A DNA stretch of 59,519 bases from CTSOIL-112 sp964293815 (GCA_964293815.1 CAXYYC010000014.1:1-59519); one strand, 5' to 3'. Counted from the first letter of the stretch, positions 36,732-45,028 are shown. A program made the numbers and translations. Notes: a model not told the origin generated them from the sequence alone.

Positions 36732-37136
36732 TTGCTTATGTATGCGTTAAGCACTTTACCCAATTTCTTGACCTACCTTTTCAGTGCATTGGCCTGTTTA
36801 CTGCTATTTGTACTGATTTATATCCGCCTAACCCCATTTCCAGAGATCAAACTCATCCGCGCAGGCAATCACGCCGCCGCAACTGCATTCATTGGCGCAC
36901 TGCTTGGCTATGCGCTGCCACTGTCATCCGCCGTTGCGCACAGCACGACATTGAATGATATGCTGATCTGGGGCTTAGTTGGCTTGGCGGTACAGTACGG
37001 AGCGCATTTGGCTACCCGCCTGATGATTCCAACGCTTAATCAAGACATTCGCGCCAATAATCAGGCGATGGGAACCATGAGCGCAGGACTTTCGGTGGTT
37101 TTTGGTTTATTAAATGCGGCGTGTATGGTTTATTGA
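36732..37136 (+). CDS. DUF350 membrane protein (YjfL-like)
   Basis: A 134-residue inner-membrane protein with four spans. The DUF350 signature IRAGNHAAATAFIGALLGYALPLSSAV (in two pieces: glycine-rich loop and helix) and GLVGLAVQYGAHLATRLM are present, as is the final NNQAMGTMSAGLSVVFGLLNAACMVY-like helix. It ends the three-gene operon, in which a membrane protein of unknown role accompanies the ATP-grasp enzyme. Confidence 0.85.
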   Translation: MLMYALSTLPNFLTYLFSALACLLLFVLIYIRLTPFPEIKLIRAGNHAAATAFIGALLGYALPLSSAVAHSTTLNDMLIWGLVGLAVQYGAHLATRLMIPTLNQDIRANNQAMGTMSAGLSVVFGLLNAACMVY

Positions 37137-37340
37137 GAAAATACTTCTCACCGAATGGCCATCATTCGTTTGAGTGCGGATATTTTTGGTGCGTGACAAG
37201 GTGATTTTACCCTGATGAGGCTTCAATGAAAAAGTGAGGCCGAGTGGATTTTAATGACACGACCAAACTTAAAAAGTTTGATCATCAAATCCTGAAATAA
37301 TTCGTTTTCATTTTCAATTTGCGCTCAACCATCAAATGAG

Positions 37341-37511
37341 TTGGAGAACCGTCAGCGTGTGGTGGTGAGTAATGCAATGTGCACAATAAAAAGTGCGTTG
37401 TACTGGGCTAAGTTGTGATGGAGATGCGCTGCCCGCTGCGCCACTGAATTAGACCGGTATATTTTCAACCCCCCAGCCTGCTTGGGGTCTCACGCTCGCT
37501 CGGTTCTCCAA
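37341..37511. mobile_element. Possible miniature inverted-repeat element
   Basis: TTGGAGAACCG (37341-37351) is repeated as its exact complement CGGTTCTCCAA (37501-37511), and both ends continue inward to an AGCGTG/CACGCT pair. The interior is non-coding, with CCCCA/TGGGG near 37471-37485. No clear target duplication is seen. It fills half of the gap between the DUF350 gene and the DIP1984 gene; the remaining 37137-37340 shows nothing recognisable. Confidence 0.4.
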
Positions 37512-37515
37512 AAGC

Positions 37516-37968
37516 TTAAATCTCAATGCGCCAATTGGTTTCCTGAATCATGGCATTGAGTTCTCTAATTTGCCGTGCCAAGTCTTCGGATTGCTTTTGC
37601 AAACTATGCACCTTGACTGCCGAGACCCATTTAATTTCACGGGAGCTGTAACGATCCGGCTCTTGCTGTGTTGCATCAATCGCCGCTTGCAGCAGGCTGT
37701 GTTTCTGAATCAAGCTATCGCGTCGCGCAATCGCCACGGTCAAAGATCGACCATCGGGAAGTGTATGATTTAAATTCGCCACATTAATGGCGGTCACGAG
37801 TTTTTCCAATTCATCAACCACTGCCGATGCTTCTAAAAGCAAATCATTGGCCGCTTCATGCGGTTCACTGCCTTCCTGCACCAACACATTGCGAACAATG
37901 CGCTCGCGCAGCGAGGCGAGTTTTTTCTGTATATCGCCGCGAAGAAGAAGGGCTTCAGCTAATTTCAT
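37516..37968 (-). CDS. DIP1984 family protein
   Basis: A 150-residue, mostly helical, Arg/Glu-rich cytoplasmic protein. It starts MKLAEALLLRGDIQKKL and ends QIRELNAMIQETNWRIEI, with the middle RRDSLIQKHSLL and YSSREIKWVSAV; this is the DIP1984 family (once called septicolysin). Function unknown. I chose ATG 37968, the family start. It follows fdx by about 130 bp on the same strand and stops 4 bp before the inverted-repeat end at 37511. Confidence 0.82.
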   Translation of the reverse strand: MKLAEALLLRGDIQKKLASLRERIVRNVLVQEGSEPHEAANDLLLEASAVVDELEKLVTAINVANLNHTLPDGRSLTVAIARRDSLIQKHSLLQAAIDATQQEPDRYSSREIKWVSAVKVHSLQKQSEDLARQIRELNAMIQETNWRIEI

Positions 37969-38098
37969 AAAATACCTCACATCGTTGATTAAGCAGCAAA
38001 CTTGCCGCAAATATTGTACCAAATTGCGCCATCATCCTCACGCCAATCTCTCTTAATTGATTCTGATGTCGTGACAATGTCTGGCTAACTGCTTGTAC

Positions 38099-38440
38099 TT
38101 AATGGTCTCCCTCACTCGCATGGTTGCGCGTGTATTTCGGCAGTTCGATGATGAGGTCTTTCTCCGCCACGATGGCTTGGCACGACAGGCGCGACTGCGA
38201 GGTCAAACCCCACGCCATATCCAGCAGGTCTTCTTCTTGATCTTCAATCTCATTGAGCGAGTTGTAGCCCTGACGCACGATCACGTGACAGGTGGTGCAG
38301 GCGCAAACTTTTTCGCAGGCGTGCTCAATATGCACGCCGTTTTGCAATAAATTATCACAGATGGACATGCCCGCTTGCGCATTGAATTCTGCGCCCTCAG
38401 GACAAATATCGCTGTGTGGTAATACGGTAATTTTGGTCAT
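38099..38440 (-). CDS. fdx: ISC-system [2Fe-2S] ferredoxin
   Basis: A 113-residue adrenodoxin-type ferredoxin that gives electrons to Fe-S assembly. Cluster ligands Cys42, Cys48, Cys51 and Cys87 are at the same positions as in E. coli Fdx, in HACEKVCACTTCHVIV and SRLSCQAIV. The start is 2 bp after the TfoX-C gene stop. It is the last canonical gene of the isc cluster; iscX is not seen after it. Confidence 0.97.
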   Translation of the reverse strand: MTKITVLPHSDICPEGAEFNAQAGMSICDNLLQNGVHIEHACEKVCACTTCHVIVRQGYNSLNEIEDQEEDLLDMAWGLTSQSRLSCQAIVAEKDLIIELPKYTRNHASEGDH

Positions 38441-38442
38441 TT

Positions 38443-38703
38443 TTATTCTCTACAAACAGTTAACTCTTCTAAAGCCAGTAATAGCGACATTCGTTCCTCA
38501 CGTGCAATCTCTTTCCAATCACGCTGCGTTAATGCGCCTTCCAAAGCCCACAATAAATTTAAACTCGGTTTGGCTCCTGCCTGAACGACCGCATGATAGG
38601 CGGCCACGGAGCCAAGTTTCTGCAATTGCGCCTCCGTATCAATACCTGCTTTTTGAAGCATTTTTTCTGAGGCAGACCCTAAATTTTTGAGCTGACGCAG
38701 CAC
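38443..38703 (-). CDS. TfoX C-terminal-domain protein
   Basis: An 86-residue protein with only the TfoX/Sxy C-terminal domain, a helix-hairpin-helix-like fold (LKNLGSASEKMLQKAGI, LGSVAAYHAVVQAG, LLWALEGALTQRDW). TfoX has roles in competence regulation, but stand-alone C domains are uncharacterised. It is inserted between hscA (20 bp before) and fdx (2 bp after) and is presumably co-transcribed with them. Confidence 0.85.
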   Translation of the reverse strand: MLRQLKNLGSASEKMLQKAGIDTEAQLQKLGSVAAYHAVVQAGAKPSLNLLWALEGALTQRDWKEIAREERMSLLLALEELTVCRE

Positions 38704-38723
38704 GATACCGCTCCTTGTAATCG

Positions 38724-40619
38724 TTAAAGCGAATCAATCGACTGCCCCGCCAAGGCTTTCGCAATCGCCTTGTCCATCCGACGCGCAGCAAAATCCTCGG
38801 AAGCGTGTGACAGCGCATCAAACGCGCTGCGTAGCTCGGCCAACGGCATGGTGTCGTTTTGCGCGCTCAATTGCACAACAGCGTCCACATGCGCTTGCAA
38901 ATCAGCATGTTCAGCATCTGTCAACAACTCACCATCTTCGCTCATCGCGCTGCGAATCGCTTCGATCATGCGTTGCGCCTCAACCGCGACTTCGCGCCAC
39001 GCACGCGCCTGCATGTCCTGTTTGGCATGGGCGTTACCGTCGGTAAGCATTTGAGCGATGGCTTCATCGGATAGTCCGTAGGATGGCTTCACGGTAATTT
39101 CGGCCTGTACGCCGCTGTTCATTTCACGCGCCGAAACGGTGAGCAGACCATCTGCATCCACTTGATAGGTCACGCGCACGCGTGCCGCGCCGGCCACCAT
39201 CGGCGGAATCCCGCGTAACTCAAAACGCGCCAATGAGCGACATTCGGACACGAGTTCGCGTTCGCCCTGTACGACATGAATCGCCATCGCGGTTTGCCCA
39301 TCTTTGAACGTGGTGAATTCCTGCGCGCGCGCAATCGGCAGTGTGCTGTTGCGCGGAATGAGTTTTTCGGTCAACCCACCCATGGTTTCCACGCCCAACG
39401 ACAGCGGAATCACGTCCAGCAGTAGCCAGTCGTCATCCGCCGTGCGGTTGCCTGCCAGTAAATTCGCCTGCATCGCCGCACCGAGCGCGACCACTTGATC
39501 GGGATCCAAATCGTTCAATACGGGACAGGCCACATGCGCAGACACCGCTCGCTGTACGTTCAACATCCGTGTGGCTCCACCGACCATGACCACGCCTTGT
39601 AAATCGGCACTGGCGAGTTTCGCCTGTGCGAGTGCGTCATCCAACACGCGAATGGTTTTGTCCACAAGGTGTTTGCTCATCTCGAAAAACTGCGCTTGAC
39701 TGAGCATCAGATTGACCACATGACCATCGGACAGATTCGCGCGAATCGACGTGACGCCTTTGGTGGTCAAGGCTTCTTTGGCCGCGCGACTTTTCGCTTG
39801 CAGTAATTTCACATCCTGCGCACTGAGGTTTGCGTCCAATGCGGATAAATGCGCTTGTTCAAGTATCCAGCAGTAAATCCGATGGTCAAAATCATCACCG
39901 CCGAGCGCCGTGTCGCCATGCGTGGCGAGCACCTCGAACACGCCTTTGCTCAGTTTCAAAATGGATACGTCGAACGTCCCACCGCCCAAATCGTACACGG
40001 CGAATACGCCTTCCTTAGCCTCGCCGCCTTCGGCGTTATCCAAACCATAGGCAATCGCGGCGGCGGTCGGCTCGTTCAACAAGCGCAACACATTCAAACC
40101 GGCAATCTGCGCTGCGTCTTTGGTCGCTTGGCGTTGCGCATCATCAAAATATGCGGGTACGGTGATGACTGCACCCACCAGTTCGCCGCCAAGCGCTGCC
40201 TGCGCGCGCTCGTTCAAAGCATTTAAGATTTCCGCCGACACCTGCACAGGGCTTTTCACGCCCTGAGCAGTTTGCACACTGACCATGCCCGGCGTATCAA
40301 CCAAGACATAACCGGCGGAGGGTAATTCACGCGCATCCGCGTAACCGCGCCCCATCAATCGTTTGACCGAACCGATGGTGTTTTTCGGGTCACTGCTCTG
40401 GTGCGCTTGCGCGTCAACACCCACAATAGTTTGCTCAGGCGAGTAATGCACCACCGAGGGCACAATCGCCCGTCCCTGCTCATCGCGCAAAACTTCTGGG
40501 AAGCCGTGACGCACCGTTGCCACCAATGAGTTGGTCGTGCCCAGATCAATGCCGACCGCCAAGCGGTGTTCGTGCGGGAGCGTGGATTCGCCGGGTTCGG
40601 AAATTTGTAATAAGGCCAT
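38724..40619 (-). CDS. hscA: Fe-S assembly Hsp70 chaperone HscA
   Basis: A 631-residue specialised Hsp70 that, with HscB, helps release the cluster from IscU. The ATPase has VGIDLGTTNSLVATVR near the N-terminus, FAVYDLGGGTFDVSIL, and VMVGGATRMLNVQ; the substrate domain begins LLLDVIPLSLGVETMGG. Length matches HscA (about 616-621). Upstream on its strand come a palindromic repeat and the GIY-YIG gene; downstream are TfoX-C and fdx. Confidence 0.97.
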   Translation of the reverse strand: MALLQISEPGESTLPHEHRLAVGIDLGTTNSLVATVRHGFPEVLRDEQGRAIVPSVVHYSPEQTIVGVDAQAHQSSDPKNTIGSVKRLMGRGYADARELPSAGYVLVDTPGMVSVQTAQGVKSPVQVSAEILNALNERAQAALGGELVGAVITVPAYFDDAQRQATKDAAQIAGLNVLRLLNEPTAAAIAYGLDNAEGGEAKEGVFAVYDLGGGTFDVSILKLSKGVFEVLATHGDTALGGDDFDHRIYCWILEQAHLSALDANLSAQDVKLLQAKSRAAKEALTTKGVTSIRANLSDGHVVNLMLSQAQFFEMSKHLVDKTIRVLDDALAQAKLASADLQGVVMVGGATRMLNVQRAVSAHVACPVLNDLDPDQVVALGAAMQANLLAGNRTADDDWLLLDVIPLSLGVETMGGLTEKLIPRNSTLPIARAQEFTTFKDGQTAMAIHVVQGERELVSECRSLARFELRGIPPMVAGAARVRVTYQVDADGLLTVSAREMNSGVQAEITVKPSYGLSDEAIAQMLTDGNAHAKQDMQARAWREVAVEAQRMIEAIRSAMSEDGELLTDAEHADLQAHVDAVVQLSAQNDTMPLAELRSAFDALSHASEDFAARRMDKAIAKALAGQSIDSL

Positions 40620-40674
40620 AAATTATTCGTTTCGGAGCCAAAGCCCTGAATTTTTCTCAATTATAAAAAATATA

Positions 40675-40753
40675 CGGTCATTCCCGCATCAGCGGGAATC
40701 TACCTTAAAGCACCTCAACATCCACATGGATTCCCGCTGACGCGGGAATGACG
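40675..40753. repeat. Paired palindromic repeat (CGTCATTCCCGC family)
   Basis: Two dyads, ATTCCCGCATCAGCGGGAAT (40680-40699) and ATTCCCGCTGACGCGGGAAT (40730-40749), lie in opposite orientation. The outer ends ACGGTCATTCCCGC and GCGGGAATGACGGT are complementary at 13 of 14 bases, so the whole 79 bp is a nested inverted repeat. This is a widespread proteobacterial intergenic repeat type, similar to the neisserial dRS3. It separates hscA from the GIY-YIG gene. Confidence 0.85.
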
Positions 40754-40767
40754 GTGCTTTTGTTTTG

Positions 40768-41064
40768 TTATCCCAATTTAATTTGATGCCATAAATCAGA
40801 CCAATGTGGATTACTCGCTTCGATCAATTCTATTTTCCACGACCGCCGCCATTTTTTAATCGCTTTTTCGCGCTCAATCGCGGCATACATGGAATCGCAT
40901 TGTTCGTACCAAACTAAATTTTTTACAGCATAGCGTTTGGTAAAACCATCAATCAAACCTTCTCTATGTTGCCAAACTCTTTGCGGTAAATTACTGGTTA
41001 CCCCCAAATATAAAGTACCGCGCTCCCCACTACTAAGTATGTAAACGGCTGGACATGTACCCAT
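40768..41064 (-). CDS. GIY-YIG nuclease-domain protein
   Basis: A 98-residue single-domain protein of the UPF0213-type. The GIY-YIG core is VYILSSGERGTLYLGVTSNL, with Arg in LPQRVWQHREG and the metal-binding Glu in AAIEREKAIKKWRRSWK. Such proteins may cut DNA but most are untested. ATG 41064 begins at the family start, 4 bp after the hscB stop; the frame stays open further up inside hscB. It lies within the isc cluster beside a palindromic repeat. Confidence 0.85.
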   Translation of the reverse strand: MGTCPAVYILSSGERGTLYLGVTSNLPQRVWQHREGLIDGFTKRYAVKNLVWYEQCDSMYAAIEREKAIKKWRRSWKIELIEASNPHWSDLWHQIKLG

Positions 41065-41068
41065 ACAT

Positions 41069-41545
41069 TCAATGCAACTGCCCCAAAAAGTTCTCAATAA
41101 ACTGTGTCTGCGCCAAGGTCGCGGCCAACGCAGGCCAATCCTGCGCCGCTGCTTGGTCACTCATATCCGCCAGTGCCTGCGCATGTGCCTCTTCTACTTC
41201 GGCGCGTACATCGTCGGTCTGATTGTCCTCCAGCGCCTCACGCCATTGCATCTGTTGCATCAAAAATTCCGGCGCCATCGGCGTGCGCACACCCTCCTGC
41301 ACCAGCTCCGGCGCGTGCAATTTGAGCAAATACTGCGCACGATTGACCGGCGATTTGAGCGTATCAAACGCTTCGTTGGCGAACGTCGCCCATTGCAATG
41401 CCATACGCTGCTCGACCGCACTTTTGTTGACAAACTGATCGGGATGCACACGCGCGATCACCGCACGATGGCGTGCGGACAAATCGGCCAGATCGATTTC
41501 AAACGACACCGGCAATTGGAATAACTCAAAGTAATTTTGTTTCAT
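41069..41545 (-). CDS. hscB: Fe-S assembly J-type co-chaperone HscB
   Basis: A 158-residue protein with an N-terminal J domain (NYFELFQLPVSFEID, then the HPD motif at residues 34-36 in ARVHPDQFVN) and a C-terminal three-helix IscU-binding domain (LEDNQTDDVRAEVEEAHAQAL). It stimulates HscA and delivers IscU to it. Between iscA and hscB lies the methyltransferase gene; after hscB comes the GIY-YIG gene. Confidence 0.95.
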   Translation of the reverse strand: MKQNYFELFQLPVSFEIDLADLSARHRAVIARVHPDQFVNKSAVEQRMALQWATFANEAFDTLKSPVNRAQYLLKLHAPELVQEGVRTPMAPEFLMQQMQWREALEDNQTDDVRAEVEEAHAQALADMSDQAAAQDWPALAATLAQTQFIENFLGQLH

Positions 41546-41586
41546 ACGTTCAGCAAGTACGCCCTTGTATAATCACTGGTTCACCA

Positions 41587-42039
41587 TCAATAATAATTGC
41601 CGAACCAGCGGCGGGTTCTGCGTTTATATACTTCAAAATCCACCGCAAAAGCACTTTGGACGATTTTTTCTTCGCGTGGAATCACATAAAAATCCATGAT
41701 GACGAAATACGCCAGCGTGAATACCAGCAAGCGCGGCTGCGTCGCCATCAAGGGAATGACGAATAAGATCAACAACATCCCTAAGTAAATCGGATTGCGC
41801 GTGTAGCGGTACAAGCCGCCAGTGACCAAATGTTGTGGTGTACGCCCCGGATGCACGGTGGTTTTGCGCCACAACAACGTCAGCGCGCCCGCCAACAATA
41901 ACAATAAGCCCACCGCAAAAATCACCAGCGCGACCAGACCAATCGGACGGGCAAGAATCAATGCAAATGAGGGGTAACGGCCAAACACATATTGTCCGGC
42001 CAATAAAGCGAGCATGAGGAAAAATGGTTGAATATTCAT
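41587..42039 (-). CDS. ICMT/PEMT-like membrane methyltransferase
   Basis: A 150-residue inner-membrane protein with about four spans and the signature of the isoprenylcysteine carboxyl methyltransferase group: HLVTGGLYRYTRNPIYLGM and VIPREEKIVQSAF near the C-terminus, which bind S-adenosylmethionine and substrate. Bacterial members methylate lipids or unknown targets. ATG 42039 was chosen because upstream ATGs lie inside or against iscA. It sits between iscA and hscB. Confidence 0.83.
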   Translation of the reverse strand: MNIQPFFLMLALLAGQYVFGRYPSFALILARPIGLVALVIFAVGLLLLLAGALTLLWRKTTVHPGRTPQHLVTGGLYRYTRNPIYLGMLLILFVIPLMATQPRLLVFTLAYFVIMDFYVIPREEKIVQSAFAVDFEVYKRRTRRWFGNYY

Positions 42040-42089
42040 AGTCGCTATTTTACCCTGCCCAATGGATTGAGATGTCGCCATTACCGCGT

Positions 42090-42413
42090 TTACACGGTGA
42101 ACGATTCGCCGCAACCACACTCATCCTTGACGTTCGGGTTATTGAATTTAAAGCCCTCGTTCAGCCCTTCGCGCACAAAGTCTAGCTCCGTGCCATCAAT
42201 ATATGGCAAACTTTTCGGATCAACCAATAGCTTCACGCCAAAGGACTCAAACACTTGATCGTCCGTATCGACCGCATCGGCGTATTCCAATTTATACGCC
42301 ATCCCCGAGCAGCCGGTGGTTTTCACGCCGAGGCGCAAACCCACGCCTTTGCCACGTTTGGTCAAAAAATTTTGTACATGCGTTGCCGCCGCTTGTGTCA
42401 TGCTCACTGACAT
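42090..42413 (-). CDS. iscA: Iron-sulfur cluster assembly A-type carrier IscA
   Basis: A 107-residue A-type carrier. Ligands Cys35 (KTTGCSGMAYKLEYAD), Cys99 and Cys101 (DECGCGESF) match E. coli IscA exactly in position. It receives Fe-S clusters and passes them to [4Fe-4S] targets. Upstream on its strand is the 274-bp miniature element, which separates it from the periplasmic-protein gene and iscU. Confidence 0.96.
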   Translation of the reverse strand: MSVSMTQAAATHVQNFLTKRGKGVGLRLGVKTTGCSGMAYKLEYADAVDTDDQVFESFGVKLLVDPKSLPYIDGTELDFVREGLNEGFKFNNPNVKDECGCGESFTV

Positions 42414-42440
42414 GGTGTACTCCGTTTAGTTTTTACTTTA

Positions 42441-42714
42441 AGGAAACACTGAATAACCCAAACCGGTCTGAGTTCTGAGCAAAAAACATTCAGAACGCGA
42501 CGCAGGATAGGGGTCGTAGTCATTCTACGACAGCCCCTATTCTGCAACAAAGTTCTGGGTGCTTTTTGCCAGAACCCGAAGGGCTGGTGATTGGCGTGCG
42601 ATTAACTGTGTTGTGACGCTTGTTTATGGAATGACCATAAACTGCACGCCACGCCTTGTTACTCATCACACCAATCAGCCAGCTCAGACGGTAGGGGTTG
42701 TTCAGTGTTTCCTA
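42441..42714. mobile_element. 274-bp miniature inverted-repeat element (MITE-like)
   Basis: The left end AGGAAACACTGAATAACCC (42441-42459) and the complement of the right end, AGGAAACACTGAACAACCC (42696-42714), match at 18 of 19 bases, and weaker pairing goes on to GTCTGAG. The inside is non-coding and full of hairpins: GTTCTGA/TCAGAAC, AGGGG-T-CGTAG/CTACG-ACA-GCCCCT, GTTCTGG/CCAGAAC and TTTATGG/CCATAAA. No clear target duplication. The right end supplies the stop codon of the neighbouring gene at 42702, so it inserted there. Confidence 0.75.
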
Positions 42715-43058
42715 AACACTGGGTAATTCTTAATTCGGCAAGGTTGCTCATTGCCATCATTTTTGCAAATACCATCCAAATACTGATAGCGCACTTTCCA
42801 CTGCTGACCGATGCGTGGCCACTGTTTTCGCGGCAATTCGGACTGCCAATCGCGTGTATTGGGCGTGAAGGCAATCAAGTCGCCCTCGGCCGGACAGTCG
42901 GTGTTTGGCTTGGCCTTCACACGCAACACTTCGGCATGGATTTGACCGAATTTGTAATCAAACACACGGATCGTCAAATCGCATTTTTGCCAAGTCGCCG
43001 CTTGTGCTGAGTAGGGAATACTCGCCGCAATCAGCAACATCCAAACACGCCACATCAC
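42702..43058 (-). CDS. Small periplasmic protein, 3' end formed by the miniature element
   Basis: A 118-residue protein with a signal peptide (MLLIAASIPYSAQA then ATW). The mature part has four Cys (CDL, CPAEG, CKND, CRIK), perhaps two disulfides. I do not recognise a family. The last five codons and the TGA lie in the right inverted repeat of the 274-bp element, so the original C-terminus was probably replaced or shortened. It sits between iscU and iscA. Confidence 0.6.
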   Translation of the reverse strand: MMWRVWMLLIAASIPYSAQAATWQKCDLTIRVFDYKFGQIHAEVLRVKAKPNTDCPAEGDLIAFTPNTRDWQSELPRKQWPRIGQQWKVRYQYLDGICKNDGNEQPCRIKNYPVFRKH

Positions 43059-43069
43059 AGCTCACATCA

Positions 43070-43453
43070 TTAGGCAGAATGTTTGGCTTTGTAATCCGCC
43101 ACCGCCGCCTTGATCGCGTCCTCGGCCAAAATCGAGCAGTGGATTTTCACCGGTGGCAAAGCCAATTCCTCAGCGATGTGCGAGTTTTTAATCTCCAGCG
43201 CTTGATCGACTGATTTGCCTTTGACCCATTCTGTGACCAAAGACGACGATGCAATCGCCGAACCGCAGCCATAGGTTTTGAACTTCGCATCTTCAATGAT
43301 GCCTTGCTCATTGACCTTGATTTGCAATTTCATCACGTCGCCGCACGCCGGTGCGCCAACCATGCCCGTACCGACGCTGTCGTCGCCTTTGTCAAACGCA
43401 CCGACATTGCGCGGGTTTTCGTAGTGATCCATTAATTTATCTGAGTATGCCAT
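43070..43453 (-). CDS. iscU: Fe-S cluster assembly scaffold IscU
   Basis: A 127-residue scaffold. Ligand Cys37 (GAPACGDVM), Cys63 (KTYGCGSAIAS) and Cys106 (KIHCS), and the HscA-recognition motif LPPVK at 99-103, match E. coli IscU. Clusters are built here from IscS sulfur and iron. AGGAG precedes the ATG. It is separated from iscS by a small membrane protein gene. Confidence 0.97.
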   Translation of the reverse strand: MAYSDKLMDHYENPRNVGAFDKGDDSVGTGMVGAPACGDVMKLQIKVNEQGIIEDAKFKTYGCGSAIASSSLVTEWVKGKSVDQALEIKNSHIAEELALPPVKIHCSILAEDAIKAAVADYKAKHSA

Positions 43454-43493
43454 TTTGAACTCCTATCTTTTATCTATCCAATTCGTCGCATAA

Positions 43494-43778
43494 TTAACTG
43501 CGTTTGCTTTGACGATACAGCAAATACAACAAAGGGCCAAACGAGCCGATCAACAAGGTCAATACCAACCACGGCCACTGCTTAATCCCGTTCGCTTTTG
43601 CGTCCTGCCACATCCACACCAAAAATAAACCCAAGGCAATAGCCAAATCAGCCAACACCTGAAGTCCCGCAGTGTTTGCCAACTGATAAGCGAGAATCCC
43701 AGTCGCCCCATGCTGCGCCACTGCCACGGCGGTCAAGCCAGCAAACAATAAAGTAACAAGCCACAAAGCCACTTTCAT
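43494..43778 (-). CDS. DUF2834-like small membrane protein
   Basis: A 94-residue protein with three hydrophobic spans (VALWLVTLLFAGLTAVAVA; VLADLAIALGLFLVWMW; WPWLVLTLLIGSFGPLLYLLY) and short polar loops, like DUF2834. No known function. It is inserted between iscS (16 bp after its stop) and iscU, in the same direction. Confidence 0.65.
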   Translation of the reverse strand: MKVALWLVTLLFAGLTAVAVAQHGATGILAYQLANTAGLQVLADLAIALGLFLVWMWQDAKANGIKQWPWLVLTLLIGSFGPLLYLLYRQSKRS

Positions 43779-43794
43779 ACTTATCCCCCGTGAA

Positions 43795-45012
43795 TCAATG
43801 CGCCGCCCATTCGACCGTATTCAGATCAATGCCTTCTTGGTACATTTCCCACAGCGGTGAGAGTTCGCGCAGTTTGCTGATTTTGTCCTGCAACAATTTC
43901 ACCACGGTATCGACTTCGGCTTCGGTGGTAAAACGTCCCACCGAGAAGCGAATCGAGGAATGCGCCAATTCGTCCGAGCGACCCAGCGCGCGCAACACAT
44001 ACGACGGCTCCAATGAGGCCGACGTACAGGCCGAGCCAGACGATACCGCCACATCCTTGATCGCCATCATCAAGGATTCGCCTTCGACGAAATTGAAGCT
44101 GACGTTCAAATTATGCGGGACGCGCTGCGTCATATCGCCGTTGATATGCACTTCTTCCATCGTGGACAAACCAGCCCACAGACGATCACGCAAGGCTTTG
44201 ATGCGTGCGTTTTCCTCATCCATTTCTTCCTTAGCAATGCGGAACGCTTCACCCATGCCAACAATCTGATGCGTCGCAAGCGTACCCGAGCGCATCCCGC
44301 GCTCATGGCCGCCGCCGTGCATTTGCGCTTCCAAACGCACGCGCGGTTTGCGACGCACATACAGTGCGCCAATGCCTTTCGGGCCGTAGGTTTTGTGCGC
44401 GGAGAAGCTCATCAGATCGACTTTGAGTTGTTGTAAATCAATCGCCACTTTGCCCGTGGCTTGCGCCGCATCCACGTGGAAAAATACGCCTTTGTCGCGG
44501 CACAATTCGCCGATGGTTTCGATGTCTTGAATCACACCGATTTCGTTATTCACCATCATGACTGAGACCAAAATGGTGTCGGGACGAATCGCCGCTTTGA
44601 GCGCGTCTAAATCAATCAGACCGTTTTCCAGCACGTCCAAATAAGTAACCTCAAAGCCCTTGCGCTCCAATTCGCGCGCGGTATCGAGAATCGCTTTGTG
44701 CTCGGTTTTGACGGTGATAATGTGTTTGCCACGATCTTGATAAAACTCGGCAATGCCTTTGAGCGCGAGGTTGTCCGACTCGGTCGCGCCTGAGGTGAAG
44801 ACGATTTCGCGTGGATCGGCGTTGACCAATGCCGCTACTTGCGCACGCGCCTCTTCGACCGCCTCTTCCGCTTCCCAACCATACGGGTGCGAGCGCGAAG
44901 CAGGGTTGCCAAAATGCTCGGTGATATACGGAATCATTTTCTGCGCCACACGCGGGTCTATCGGTGTGGTCGCTGAGTAGTCCATATAAATCGGCATGAC
45001 TTTTGTATTCAT
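43795..45012 (-). CDS. iscS: Cysteine desulfurase IscS
   Basis: A 405-residue PLP enzyme that takes sulfur from cysteine for Fe-S clusters, thiamine and tRNA thiolation. The PLP Lys is in SFSAHKTYGPKGIGALYV, the persulfide-forming Cys in VSSGSACTSASLEPSYV, and the start MPIYMDYSATTPID is typical. AAGGAAG lies before the ATG. It follows iscR, as in the standard isc order. Confidence 0.98.
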   Translation of the reverse strand: MNTKVMPIYMDYSATTPIDPRVAQKMIPYITEHFGNPASRSHPYGWEAEEAVEEARAQVAALVNADPREIVFTSGATESDNLALKGIAEFYQDRGKHIITVKTEHKAILDTARELERKGFEVTYLDVLENGLIDLDALKAAIRPDTILVSVMMVNNEIGVIQDIETIGELCRDKGVFFHVDAAQATGKVAIDLQQLKVDLMSFSAHKTYGPKGIGALYVRRKPRVRLEAQMHGGGHERGMRSGTLATHQIVGMGEAFRIAKEEMDEENARIKALRDRLWAGLSTMEEVHINGDMTQRVPHNLNVSFNFVEGESLMMAIKDVAVSSGSACTSASLEPSYVLRALGRSDELAHSSIRFSVGRFTTEAEVDTVVKLLQDKISKLRELSPLWEMYQEGIDLNTVEWAAH

Positions 45013-45028
45013 AAACAGCTTCCTTCTT

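Noticed and set aside
37401..37455. attC-like stretch GGGCTAAG ... TGCGCTGCC/CGCTGCGCC ... ATTAGACC
   Set aside because: The outer arms lack the required AAC and GTT triplets, and there is no matching cassette start.
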